Shown here: positions 20,501-31,448 of the stretch, in pieces
Position numbering within the stretch: the stretch's first letter is position 1
How the letters are laid out: every line of letters starts with the position of its first letter
Assembly (NCBI RefSeq): GCF_000003815.2
Contig: NC_049995.1
Coordinates: forward strand, 11,700,933 to 11,764,932
DNA: 64,000 bases
DNA from: Branchiostoma floridae
Lineage: Eukaryota; Chordata; Leptocardii; Amphioxiformes; Branchiostomatidae
Reading direction: 5' to 3'
The notes under the pieces: model-generated
The model's database searches: none
Told to the model about the DNA's origin: nothing
Seen by the model: the letters and a program-made list of their open reading frames with translations, nothing else
Position numbers and translations under genes: made by a program

Positions 20501-23500
20501 ATGGCTGACGCAGACAACATCAGCGCGGTTCGCCCTCGTTCCTACCAAAACGAAAGCTATCTGCACGGGTTTCTTGGAACTGTGGGTGACTTACAGAAGG
20601 ATGGGGTACTGCAGGATGTCGTCCTTGAAGTCGAGGGCCGGCGGTTTCCCTGCCATCGGCTTGTTCTGTCCGCGGCCAGCCCCTACTTCAGGGCCATGTT
20701 TACAAGTGACATGGCGGAAAGTCGGCAAAAGACAGTTGTTTTACAGGTAGGGTTGGCATGACTAGAATGAAACATCAAATATTAAACTTCCCTTTGATGT
20801 GTCCCTCATCATAACCCCCTCCCATTTACGTAGAAAGGTTTAAGTAAAGGTCAATATATTGCTGTTTTTTTTTTGTTTTTAAGTCTTTTTTTCACAACGA
20901 GAAACTGTTTACTAGAATTGTGCATGTAGAATTATTCTATATAAATAACGGAATGGGCTGAGAATTTGAACATACTTATCTTTTAAAACTTTTTAACACA
21001 TGTACATAATATTATAGTTTCGTACTATGGGTTTGAGCATTGTAATGTTCTTCTGTATTCTTCTGCAGTGTTTGGATGCAAGCATTTTCGGGGAGATCCT
21101 GAGGTACATCTACTCAGGAACCCTACATGTGTCTATGGACAAAGTGCAGTCCCTTTACCAGGCAGCTGACCTCCTCCAACTGGGCTATGTGAGAGACACC
21201 TGCAGCAGCTACATGGCCATGAACGTGGAGCGCTCCCACTATATGGACTTGTACAAGTTTGCTGATGTCTTCTCCGTGAACGTTGTTCGTAAAGCTTGTC
21301 TGCAGATGATCCGTAGAAACTTTGTTGAGGTGGGTCGAATGTGTTGATAGTAGCTCACTTCATTCAATTCCCTACCATACAAGGTTGATTCGAATTTGAA
21401 TGAGTTTGTGTGTTTAAAACGTATTGCATGTTACACTTTGTACCATTTCTGCTCGTTCAAGTATATAATGTTAGACGTTATTTTAGAGGAAGTCATCCAC
21501 AAATTTTCATTTTGGGACCATAGCTGTCCGCAGCATAATATAGAAGAGTAAAACCCACTTTTCATGCCTTATTACCTCCATGAAATGTCATGGAGGTTAT
21601 ATTTTACCCTGTGTTTGTCTGTGTGTGTGTCTGTGTATGTGTCTGTGTGTAAACAAGATAACTCAAGAACAGTTGGGTGGATTGGTTTCATACTTGGTGT
21701 GTTGGTAGTGTGTGATGAAAGCTGGAAATGATTAGATTTTGGGCCCCCTTGCGGCTCCCCTTGGTACTGCAGCAGAACTTCCGGATTTGCTATCTCGGTG
21801 TTTTGAACATGCTATGGTCACGATTTTTTAGTATTAGATAGCTCTTGTGCACAGGAAGAAATGACATGAGTTTGGGTCCCCTAGCGTCTAGTTTTGGGAT
21901 AGCAGGCGCATTTTTGTCAAAAACTTCTGAAGACGATACTAGTAACTCGGAACAACGAATTTTCATGATTTTTGGTATGTAGGCACCTTTAATAGACAAT
22001 TTTGTACAAGGTAAGATACTAATTATGCAACATAGGAATGCATTTGCATAATTAATGAGAATATTCTATCATAGCAGTTTTTTCTATGTATCTCTTGTCC
22101 TGGACATGATATGGTCTTGACATTTGGCTGGTAGATAGGTTGCAGTGTCATGACAAAGTGGGGCAGGTTTCAGCCCCCTAACATTTAATTTTGGAACTAC
22201 AGGGGCATTTTTGTCAAGACATTCCAAAGAGGATAACTGCAGAAAGAATTGACGAATTGGCATCATTTTAGGCATGCAGGTAGCTTGGGCAAAGATGTTC
22301 ATAATGATATGTATGATATGCAAATGAGGACTTAATTTGCATAATTAATGAGGGAATTGTATAATTCCATTGTTTGCAATAACTGGACTTCAATAAATGT
22401 AACACTTGTTAATTATGATAGGTGGAATATAAGCAGAAACCAAATATGGTAATGAGGAACTAATTTGCATAATTTATGTAAAAATGGTAAAACCGCCCAT
22501 TGATTAATGATCACCATGCATACATTATGTTAATGTGTTATTCAATTGCATGAAATTCACAAAAGCTCTAAATATTCATGGAGGTATGAGGTCGCCGAAC
22601 TCTAGTTTGTAACTACTAGTATTAGTCTTAACCAATTAAAGTTGTTCCCCATAGTACCACACATGTACAGTACATGTACTCTTCATCTCCACAGGTTGCC
22701 TCCAGCGAGGAGTTCTGCAGCCTGAGTATAAACCAATTGACTGAGATCATCAGCCACGATGAGCTGGATGTTAAAGAGGAGATAACAGTGTGGGTGGCTG
22801 TGGTGAGATGGGTGCAGTACAGCAGGGAGGACAGGTGGGTATTATACAATTATGAATATTGATGTCTACATTGTGTTTACATCATGTGCCATGCATGACT
22901 GCAAAGGCTTCTATGTTGGTTGATTGAAGTGGCTTCCCTCAGTTTGTCTATGTGATTCAATATCCCTGACTTCTATGCAGTAATATAAACACGTTTATAT
23001 CACTCCCATGTCAACCCCTACCCTGTTCCCTACAGACTGCACCATCTCCCCAGCATCCTCCCTCACATCCGCTTTAACCTGCTGACCTCAGACAACACGG
23101 CAGCCATCTTAGGACACCCTCTGGTCAAAGAGGATCCTGGGAGTTCTGAGGTCATCAGGCATGTTATACAGAAATGGAAGCCCAACCTGAAGCCGAGGCT
23201 TGGGATGACAACAGAAATGGTTATGCTGTCCAATACTGAGTCAGTACATACTTCTTCTTCGTATAAATTTCTAGGTCTACAATCCTTGTGCAGGGTTATT
23301 CTTCATGTTGAGGTCCTGTTTTACGCATTTTCAGAGTCTTACTCTAGCCTCTAGTAGTGCTCTGTACCAACTCATACTGAATCCCATTTCTCTGTGGCTA
23401 CAAGATTAGATCGAAATATGATAGTAGTAGTTGTTGTGATTTCGGCCTTATTTCTGAGGAAAAGCTACGAGTTTCCATTCCAGTTTCATGAAAGAATAAT

Positions 23501-24439
23501 TTGTGTTCTATCCTATTCAGTTCGAAAGAGCTCCTTTTCATGAACCCTCTGGAAGGGAGGTACATCAGCTGCAGTTACAAACCAGAGGACTTCCCTTGCA
23601 TCACAGACGTGACAGTCACCAGAGATAACAACATCTACATCCTGACTCGTAAAGAAACGAGTAACGGTGAGTTGTCCGTGCTGAAGTACAACCATGCGGG
23701 GAATGTGTGGGAACATGCTGGTATGTCCTCAGTATCTAAGTCGCTGAGACTGGACAACGATTCTACATGGTACGATGAGCACCTTGTTGAAGTTGATGGG
23801 ATTTTGTACTATCTTGCTGCCGATGTAGAGGATGACAGTGGATTGGTGTGGATGAGAAAGTACAACTGGCTCACAGACCAGTGGCAGGAGTGTGCACAGC
23901 TGCAACTTGACAATACTGAATACGACTACAGTGAAGCATTGGCATGCAGTTCACACCTCTATTTCCTGACAAGCTTGGAACTGCATCGCTACGACCCGAG
24001 CCAGGACCGTTGGTGCAAGCGGAGCCCAGCATCAGAGCCCGATCTTGACATCTATTCAGCCGTTACCATGGGAACAGATGTGTTCTGCGCGGATTGTGAC
24101 TTCAGACAGACCATGATGTACGACACAGAGTCAGACCGTTGGCAGAAGCTGCAAGGCTGGCCGAACAAAGGAAACCGTAAAGTGAATAATTCTCCCTGTC
24201 TTTTCGTAATGGACAACCAGCTCCACATATGGTTAAGCTGTCTCAATGACGACGATATTAACGACGAACATCTCGTATATGTGTACGACAGGTCTGCTGA
24301 TGCCTGGAGAGACTTGAAGGCTACTCTGCCAAATAAGACATATTTTTCGCCTGCCCTTATGTACCCTGTGGCACGTATGTACCTACCATACCTTAAGGGG
24401 GCACAAAAACACATCACTTCTTACGCCTGTCAGCGTTAA
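20501..24439 (+). CDS. BTB-BACK-Kelch protein (KLHL-1 of 7)
   Basis: Five coding exons: 20501-20746, 21069-21329, 22695-22834, 23036-23239, 23521-24439, giving 589 residues with phases 0,0,2,2. The ATG follows the gene family's conserved tcaaca context. Exons 1-2 encode BTB ([46 protein letters not shown]) and the start of BACK. Exons 3-4 complete BACK ([31 protein letters not shown]). Exon 5 is the Kelch propeller, with blade ends such as [41 protein letters not shown] and YDRSADAWRDL. The family typically docks Cullin-3 through BTB and binds substrate through Kelch, in the cytoplasm or nucleus. The donor of exon 4 was placed at GA|GTCAGT to keep the phase. A poly(A) signal is likely at 25022. 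Intron 2 carries a ~1-kb repeat absent from KLHL-3. Confidence 0.9.
21574..22606 (+). mobile_element. Inserted repeat in KLHL-1 intron 2
   Basis: KLHL-3 intron 2 keeps the empty site (catgccttatttgtaacta at about 32710-32738). KLHL-1 has the same flanks interrupted by about 1.03 kb. The insert starts with a hairpin, ACCTCCATG with CATGGAGGT at 21574-21597, and ends attcatggaggtatgaggtc then gccgaactctagtt. At most TT is duplicated at the target. The near-absence of a target duplication and the hairpin near an end are compatible with a Helitron-like or Crypton-like element, but no enzyme gene is present. Confidence 0.75.
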
Positions 24440-25769
24440 TGTGTGGACTAAGCACACATACAGTACAGAGCAATGCAGTCTTTTTCAAGCTATTCATTCA
24501 GTTCTCAGCTTTTGAAGAATGCCTACACAATGGGATAGACATTTTACCTGATTTTATACTTAGGAAAATTTTGTCATAGAAATAATTACTTCTTTCTAAT
24601 CGATATAGGACACTTTTATAATTAACTGGGTTAATGTTATGGACAGTTAATGTAATTTTCTAGCATTTTTTAGCATTAGATATTTACTGATAGATACACA
24701 GAGTAACCCTTTTGTCAAGTGCTATTCTGTTTGAAAGACTATTGTACTTTGTAGTTCTTACTTTTATAATTTGCGTCATATGAATTTTATATCAACCTTT
24801 TGTATCTAATTTAGTACCTTTCCATTCCCTTCCATTTGCCATGACAAACTAACAATCCTATTTGTATTGCAAACATTTATTCATGTTTTTTATTCCAATG
24901 TGGCTAATTTGTCACTGGTTACGTTTTAATGCAAAGGGTTACAGCATTTTTTATTGATTATATAACTTAACTTTGCACTTTATAATTAAGGTCCATACCC
25001 ATGTGCGATACCCAGTATTGCAATAAATAAAATCAAATTTTTGTAGTGATTCTGTTTCATAAACTGACCGACGAATAGATGTTATACGTTTCGCATAAAA
25101 CTGATGGTGCACAAAAGAGCTAAGACTTAACCCATGTTCAACATGATTAGAAGTAAATGTCATGTCTATTCATTTATGTTAACAAAGATAAAAAAACTGG
25201 TGAAGCGGTAGTTTCACTCTGATCCACCAAAAGGCCCAACGTCTGCATCAGGATAAACCAATAGCCCATCAGGGACAAAATAGGGCTGACCACAGCTTTA
25301 TAACACTACAGTCACTTACACGTGCCAACATACAAAAAATCTTACGTAAACAAGGTACAGCCATATGTAAAGTACTAGATTACCATAGATTAACGTGTTA
25401 AATAATCGCCTTTGCCTAGACCATTGAGGTATGGAACTTATTACCATCAGTAGGGTAGGGACCCGCGGCCGGTATCGGTACGAAACCGGTCAGGTTATGT
25501 AGAGGACGGTAGTTAGATAGCTTTTAACAACGCAGCTGCCACCCTTCCGCGTTCATAGATGAAGCATTTATGGTATTTTTGTGGCTCTTTTGTTAACGAA
25601 GGCAGGTATAACATTAGTTTTATTGAATATTATGATTGTATGCAATTAGCTAGCTCAACGACCGTGGAAGGTTAAATATAGTATATTTAATATCATTTCG
25701 TTATTTACCACTGACTTGCCGTACACCCAAAATCCTTCCATCTCAATGGATGGTAGTACTGTAACTGAT
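24440..25769 (+). other. KLHL-1/KLHL-2 intergenic region
   Basis: No gene is present. Overlapping AATAAA at 25022-25031 is the likely KLHL-1 poly(A) signal. Much of this spacer is repeated at 34561-36411 downstream of KLHL-3, for example ccaatagcccatcaggg and gaggacggtagttagat, showing that gene and spacer were duplicated together. Confidence 0.65.
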
Positions 25770-25833
25770 ACATTATGTGGGTAATCAGCACAAGCCTACG
25801 TGACCTTTGACCTGTAGCATCATCATCATCAAC
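25770..25833 (+). promoter_or_regulatory. KLHL-2 proximal promoter block with perfect DR1
   Basis: ACATTATGTGGGTAATCAG occupies 25770-25788. TGACCTTTGACCT at 25801-25813 is an exact DR1 (two TGACCT half-sites one base apart), the type of element bound by HNF4, COUP-TF and PPAR-RXR receptors in animals. Confidence 0.7.
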
Positions 25834-28800
25834 ATGGCTGCCGCAGACCAAGAACCCCACGTCAGCGCAGTTCGTCCTCGTTCCTACCAAGACGAGAGCT
25901 ATCTGCGCGGATTTCTTGGAACTGTGGGTGACTTACAGAAGGATGGAGCACTTCAGGATGTCGTCCTGGAAGTCGAGGGCCGGCAGTTTCCCTGCCATCG
26001 GCTTGTTCTGTCCGCGGCCAGCCCCTACTTCAGGGCCATGTTTACAAGTGACATGGCGGAAAGTCGTCAGAAGACGGTTGTTTTACAGGTAGGGTTGGCG
26101 TGACTTGTGGTTTAGAATTGGGTGGAACAGGCAATTTCCAATGATGCAAAAGAACACTAAAACAACGGAAATCCATTGTTTACCCAAACCAGAAGCAAGA
26201 ATTGAATATGTTGGAGTTCAGGGTAGAATCTACAAAAATGTGAAAATAAGCTCAAGTTTGTTCGTTTTCCCAGAAAAAACACTTTGAAATGACCCCCAGC
26301 GGAGGTCACCATACTGCAGCCGTCACACGGAACTAGAGGGAACAGGATTCGTGCACGAAATTCTACCCACCCAAACAATCATCGCAACCCAAGTCATACA
26401 GCCTCAAAACTTACGTATTCCTCAACTATCCACCACTCGGTGATGTGCACATAAAAATTCTATGGCTTTTCAAGTACTGCGACGTACTACTAGTATTTTG
26501 TGCCCGACCTACTTTTGACCACGGGGGTCGCCCATAAATACTGTGTTATGCGACCTTAACCTTATTGTTATGTAGAGGTCAAAGGTCCGTCAAGGAGGGT
26601 AAAGGTCAACTTTGCGCGTCACCTTATCATTATATGCATTTTTTAAAAACTTTTGCTATCAGAAACACATTGCTATATGTGCAAATTGCTAAAAATTATG
26701 TAGATACAATAGCAGAATTGGGTGATTTTTCACCATTATGTATTAAAAGAAATGGCATGTATTACTATGTAGACGTTTGAACATTTTGACATTGTATTCT
26801 TTTGCAGGGTATGGATGCAGGCATGTTTGAGGAGATCCTGAATTACATCTACTCGGGAACCCTTCAAGTATCGATGGACAGAGTGCAGCCCCTGTACCAG
26901 GCAGCCGACCTCCTCCAACTGGACTATGTGAGAGACACCTGCAGCAGCTACATGGCCATGAATGTGGAGTGCTCCACCTGTGTGGACCTGTACAAGTTTG
27001 CTGATGTCTTTTCTCTGGACATTGTCCAGAAAACTTGTCTGCAGTTGGTCCTTACAAACTTTGTTGAGGTGGGTCTGATATTTTGACAGTTTGTAATTTA
27101 ATTTTTTTTCTTCCCTTTCATAGTTAGGTGGCTTTGTATCCCTCTTGAAATCCTAGACGGATGAGTGTGCTGAAATGCAATTTACAGTAATAAGTAGAGA
27201 GACAACAAGGTGTTATTTTAGAATATGTCATTTAAAAAAATGAATGTCTTAACCCCCACCCCCAGAATGATAAAAAAGGATAATATAACTTACTTTTCAA
27301 TTTTCGTCATCATCATCAGTTTTAACAAGCCTTTACTAGTGAAAGGTTACTTTTCACCATACCATATATGTACTCTACTCTTCCACAGGTTTCCTCCAGC
27401 AAGGAGTTCTGTAGCCTGAGTGTGAATCAGCTCACTGAGATCATCAGCCACGATGGGCTGGATGTTAAAGAGGAGACAACAGTGTGGGAGGCTGTGGTGA
27501 GATGGGTGCAGCACAGCAGGGAGGACAGGTGGGTGTCATTATATGTATGAAATATAGGTGCCTTTAAGCCCATAAGCAGTTACTCAAGCAACTGGATATG
27601 ATTTTGGAAATGGTCAGAAGTTTCAAATAGAATCCACTAGTTTTCGTCAGTGACACTGAAGAGATCTTGTTGAAAAGGTTTTTTATCCTAGCTGTGAATT
27701 GGTATGTAATGGAGATCTAGTTGAAGAACAGGTTTATCCTAAATAGGAATTAATCTGCAAAAAGGGAGGAAGACATTTTTTTCAATAGACCTAAACCTAC
27801 AAAGGTAAGACAAGTTAAGACGAATACTAGTGGATGCTCGTTGAAACGTCTGACCGTTTCCAAAATCATATCCATTTGCTTGAGTAGCTGCTTTTCGGCG
27901 TATCTTATTACCTGGATGTCTAACCTTCATCGACATATAGATGCCTTTCATTTGCCTTTGCTAATGGTATGGATGCATTGTTAACCTTCATTGATAACTG
28001 AAACTTGATTTTATTGATGGCATTAATGGCATTATCAGTGACATAATTCAACATCCACGAATGTTCTACAGTGTTGTGAAATAATGTCCCCTAAATTCAC
28101 CCCTACCCTATATCCTCCAGACTGTACTGCCTACCCAGCATCCTTTCTTACATCCGCTTCAACCTACTGAGCTCAGACGACACGACAGCCATCTTTGAAC
28201 ACCCCCTGGTCAGGGAGGATCCTGGAAGTTCTGAGGTCATCAGGAAGGTGGTACAGAAAGGGAACCCCAACCCCAAGCCAAGACATGGAATGACCACAGA
28301 AATGGCAGTGCTGTCTAATTCGCCCAGCAAGTTAGTATACTTTTGTGTCTAGCTCTGTAAGATATGAACAATCTTTGAACAATATCATTCCATTTTGTAA
28401 TCTTGCAATAAATGTACTATTCATTAAGTTTTAACATAAACTTAAGGTACTTAAAGTAATTTGTTAAGGAGTTACAAGACTTTATAGAATAGTGCATATT
28501 GTGATTTTAGCCTTATCCCTGTAGAAATATGAGTTTCCTGTCCAGTTTTGTTGACAGTTTCCAATGCATTTTGTCCTCTCCAGGTCCAAGGAGCTTCTCT
28601 TCATGAACCCACAGGAAGGGAAGTACATCAGCTTCAGCTACAAAGCAGAAGACCTCCCTAGTTTTACATGCATGACAGTCACCAGTGATAATGATATCTA
28701 CATCCTTGAAACTACAAAATCAGAGGATAAGAATCAGCTGTCCCTGTTCAAGTACAACCATGCAGAAAACGTCTGGGAACAGGCAGGTGTATCCACTATA

Positions 28801-29454
28801 TCTAACATGAGACCGGACTTTTGCTCGGAAAGCCTTTTTGAAGTTGATGGGGTTTTGTATTTCATGTTTGTTGAAGCTGGAGAAGACCATGCATTGCCAC
28901 AGATCAGAAAGTACAACCAGCATACAAACCAGTGGCAGGAGTGTTCACGTCTGCAACTTACCAGAACTGTATATGAGCATGCAATGTTGTCCTGTGGCCC
29001 AAACCTGTATTTCCTCACAGACATGGAAATGCATAGCTACGACCCGAAGCAGGACCGTTGGCGCAACAAGAGTCCACCAATACTCATACCGGATGTCAGC
29101 ACAGCCGTTGCCATAGGAACAGAGATTTTCTGCACGGATTTTGAATTCACTCAGACTATGGTGTACGACACATTGTCAGACGGATGGCAGGAACTGCAAG
29201 GCTGGCCGAACCCAGAAAACTTTGATGTTAAATGCCTGCCCACTTTTTTCGTACTGAAGAACCAGCTGCACATATTATTAACCTGTACATCTGAGTCCCA
29301 GGAAGGGTACATTCATCTGGTGTATGTGTATGACAGGTCTGCTGATGCTTGGAGAGAGTTGAAGGCTAATCTGCCTAATAAGGAGTATTATGCAGGTGGT
29401 TCTTTTTCCCCTGTGGCACGTATATACCTGCCATATCTTAAGGGGCATGCATAA
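25834..29454 (+). CDS. BTB-BACK-Kelch protein (KLHL-2 of 7)
   Basis: Exons 25834-26088, 26808-27068, 27389-27528, 28121-28330, 28584-29454; 578 residues. The start is the aacATGgctgcc shared by the paralogues, not the in-frame ATG nine codons upstream. BTB is nearly identical to KLHL-1. Exon 2 has F(E)EILNYIYSGTLQVSMDRVQ. Exon 4 is six bases longer than in KLHL-1. The Kelch exon is clearly diverged ([80 protein letters not shown]), which fits a different substrate. Intron 3 holds an inverted repeat. AATAAA at 29962 follows a long C run and may end the transcript. Inferred role: Cullin-3 adaptor. Confidence 0.9.
26576..26588 (+). promoter_or_regulatory. DR1-like site in KLHL-2 intron 1
   Basis: AGGTCA-A-AGGTCC lies in the intron-1 block that recurs in most paralogues. 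It is in the opposite orientation to the promoter DR1. A further AGGTCA half-site follows near 26604. Confidence 0.55.
27574..27892 (+). repeat. Inverted repeat in KLHL-2 intron 3
   Basis: Arms of about 66 bases (27574-27640 and 27827-27892) are imperfect reverse complements around gcagttactcaagcaa, ggatatgattttggaaa and atccactag. The spacer is about 186 bases. It is probably two oppositely oriented ends of a dispersed repeat. Confidence 0.8.
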
Positions 29455-30157
29455 AGCACATCACCTCTTAGGCCCAAACTTTTCAGCACTGATGTGTAGT
29501 ATAAGGATCTGAAGAGCATTGTCTTCGGATGGGTTTAATAATATTTTTGTTTAGATATTGGGTTTTTGTATGCTCTCACAATGTGAGAGACCTTATGGTA
29601 TATTTTATATTTTTAAGTAGCATTTTTGAGTAGCATTTTTATCACCAGTAATTAGCAGCCATTATATTTATTGTAAAACTTTGACCATCATTCTACTTGT
29701 GTTCCATTATTAGATGGTATATGTTTCCTATAACGTGCTTAACTTTTTGTCGATCTCTTTATATTTTAGTCTAACAACTATCATTTATATCGTCTGTAAG
29801 CTCTTTATTATACTTGTATTCTGTTATTGGAGTCCAAATATTACCCCTAGTTTGCGTAATGTTGTGTTTGGTGATCTCTCTTTATATGTTTAATAGCCTG
29901 ACTAAATCACGCATCGTGCAGTCCCCGCATGTTTCAGACCCCCCCCCCCCCCCCGAGGGACAATAAAAACCTTGATAGTGGCATTCACCGTGAGGAAGAA
30001 TGTTGATCACTATAATATATGTACATGTACTTTGATCTTAACTCCTTCTAAAGAGTCACTTCCATTGTTATGTAAATTTATTTAGGTCACAATAGTTTCT
30101 ATGTTTCCATATACAATGTATATGTTTTCACATCTGACTATAAATATTTAGCTTACC
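29455..30157 (+). other. 3' flank of KLHL-2
   Basis: No gene is present. A run of about 14 C at 29941-29954 precedes AATAAA at 29962. The rest is AT-rich and resembles other KLHL 3' flanks (gggtttt.g, atgcc.c, tgtgagaggccttatg; compare 52870-52910). Confidence 0.5.
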
Positions 30158-31000
30158 GCATACAAGAGAGAAGGCGTCAGTCTGTTGTGTCCTGGTCTTC
30201 ACTCTTCATGTGACGTACCTGTGACTCTCCAAGCATTTATCTAGCCTAGACTTGAACTGATTGACACTATCAGCTGCAACTATTGTATCTGGTAAAGAGT
30301 TCCAGTTGGGGACAGTTCTATCTAAAAGTTTGACTTCTCACCCTAGTCCTTGCCAGTGGGACCTTTAGCTTAAGACTGTGCCTTCTAGTTCCACAGGAGT
30401 GAAGAAACTGTGGACCAGGATCCTGTCAATGATTTTGAACACCTGGATTTTGTCCCCTCTCTACCGCCTATTTCCCAAGGTTGGAATCTTGAGTCTCTGA
30501 AGTCTGGAACTGTAAGATAGTTCTCTTAGAGTAGTAATTATTCTTGTGCCCCTTCTCTGTACCTTTTCCAAGTCTTGCTTGCCCACCTTGTAGTGTGGCC
30601 CCCAGATGACATTGCCGTATTCCAAGTGTGGTCTAATCATTGTCTTGAAGAGGATTGGCATTGTTTGTTCGTCCAGGTTAGCAAAATACCTCTTGATCAG
30701 CCCCAACATCTGCTTTCCCTTATTCTTCGCTGTTGCTGTATGTGTATAGAATTTGAGGTGATGATCAAATATCACTCCCACGTCCTCCTCTGTCTCATGT
30801 AATTCCTGGTCCCCTGTGGTATAACTCAGCCTGTTGTTGTTGTTTCTAAGGTGCAACGCTTTACACTTGCCCACATTGAAGGGTAACTGCCAGGATGTAG
30901 ACCAGTCCCTCAGAGCTTCTAAGTCCTTTTATAAGGTTTTCCGACCCTTGTTCTTTACACCATGGTAGAGTTTACTGTCATCTGCAAATATTCTGACTGC
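30158..31000 (-). mobile_element. 5'-truncated LINE with reverse-transcriptase C-terminus
   Basis: On the minus strand, near 30995, FADDSKLY matches the catalytic (Y/F)ADD box of LINE reverse transcriptase. The frame continues (one stop, TL*KDL, near 30930) through NVGKCKALHL, EDVGVIFDHHLKF, IRPHLEYGNVIWGPHY and LEKVQRRGTRI to a stop near 30461. This order is typical of CR1- or Jockey-clade LINEs. About 300 bases of 3' untranslated sequence follow and are shared with 4976-5235. The 5' part is missing, so the copy is dead. Confidence 0.85.
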
Positions 31001-31380
31001 TATGCAGATAGATACGAAGTGTCGTGCCGTGTGCTATTCTGTCTCAAAGACCATTGTAAAGGTAATCATGTAAATGTCATGTTAACAAAGAAATGTCCAA
31101 ACGGGTACAAGGTTAGTCCCAATGTAAACCACCAGCAGGCCCACCATCTGATTACTATATAACTTAACACAAATTCAGATCAGGCCAAGACGTGCACATG
31201 TCGAAAATCGTGAAAACTCTTTATAATCAGGCACATATTTTCACTGCAAAATCAACAATCAAGTAAACTGTACGGATAATATAACATTCCTGCCAGCGGA
31301 AAAGATATCGATATCGGTTATTTATATTTTCATTGTAGTAACCATTCCTTTCGAGGGATTAAGACAGAACACATACTGCT

Positions 31381-31448
31381 ACATTATGTGGGTCATAAGT
31401 GTATGACTTCCTACCCTTTGACACCAGGGTCATACCATCATCATTAAC
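31381..31448 (+). promoter_or_regulatory. KLHL-3 proximal promoter block
   Basis: ACATTATGTGGGTCATAAG at 31381-31399 is a variant of the shared box. TACCCTTTGACAC near 31412 is a degraded form of the DR1-like site seen in the paralogues. Confidence 0.55.
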
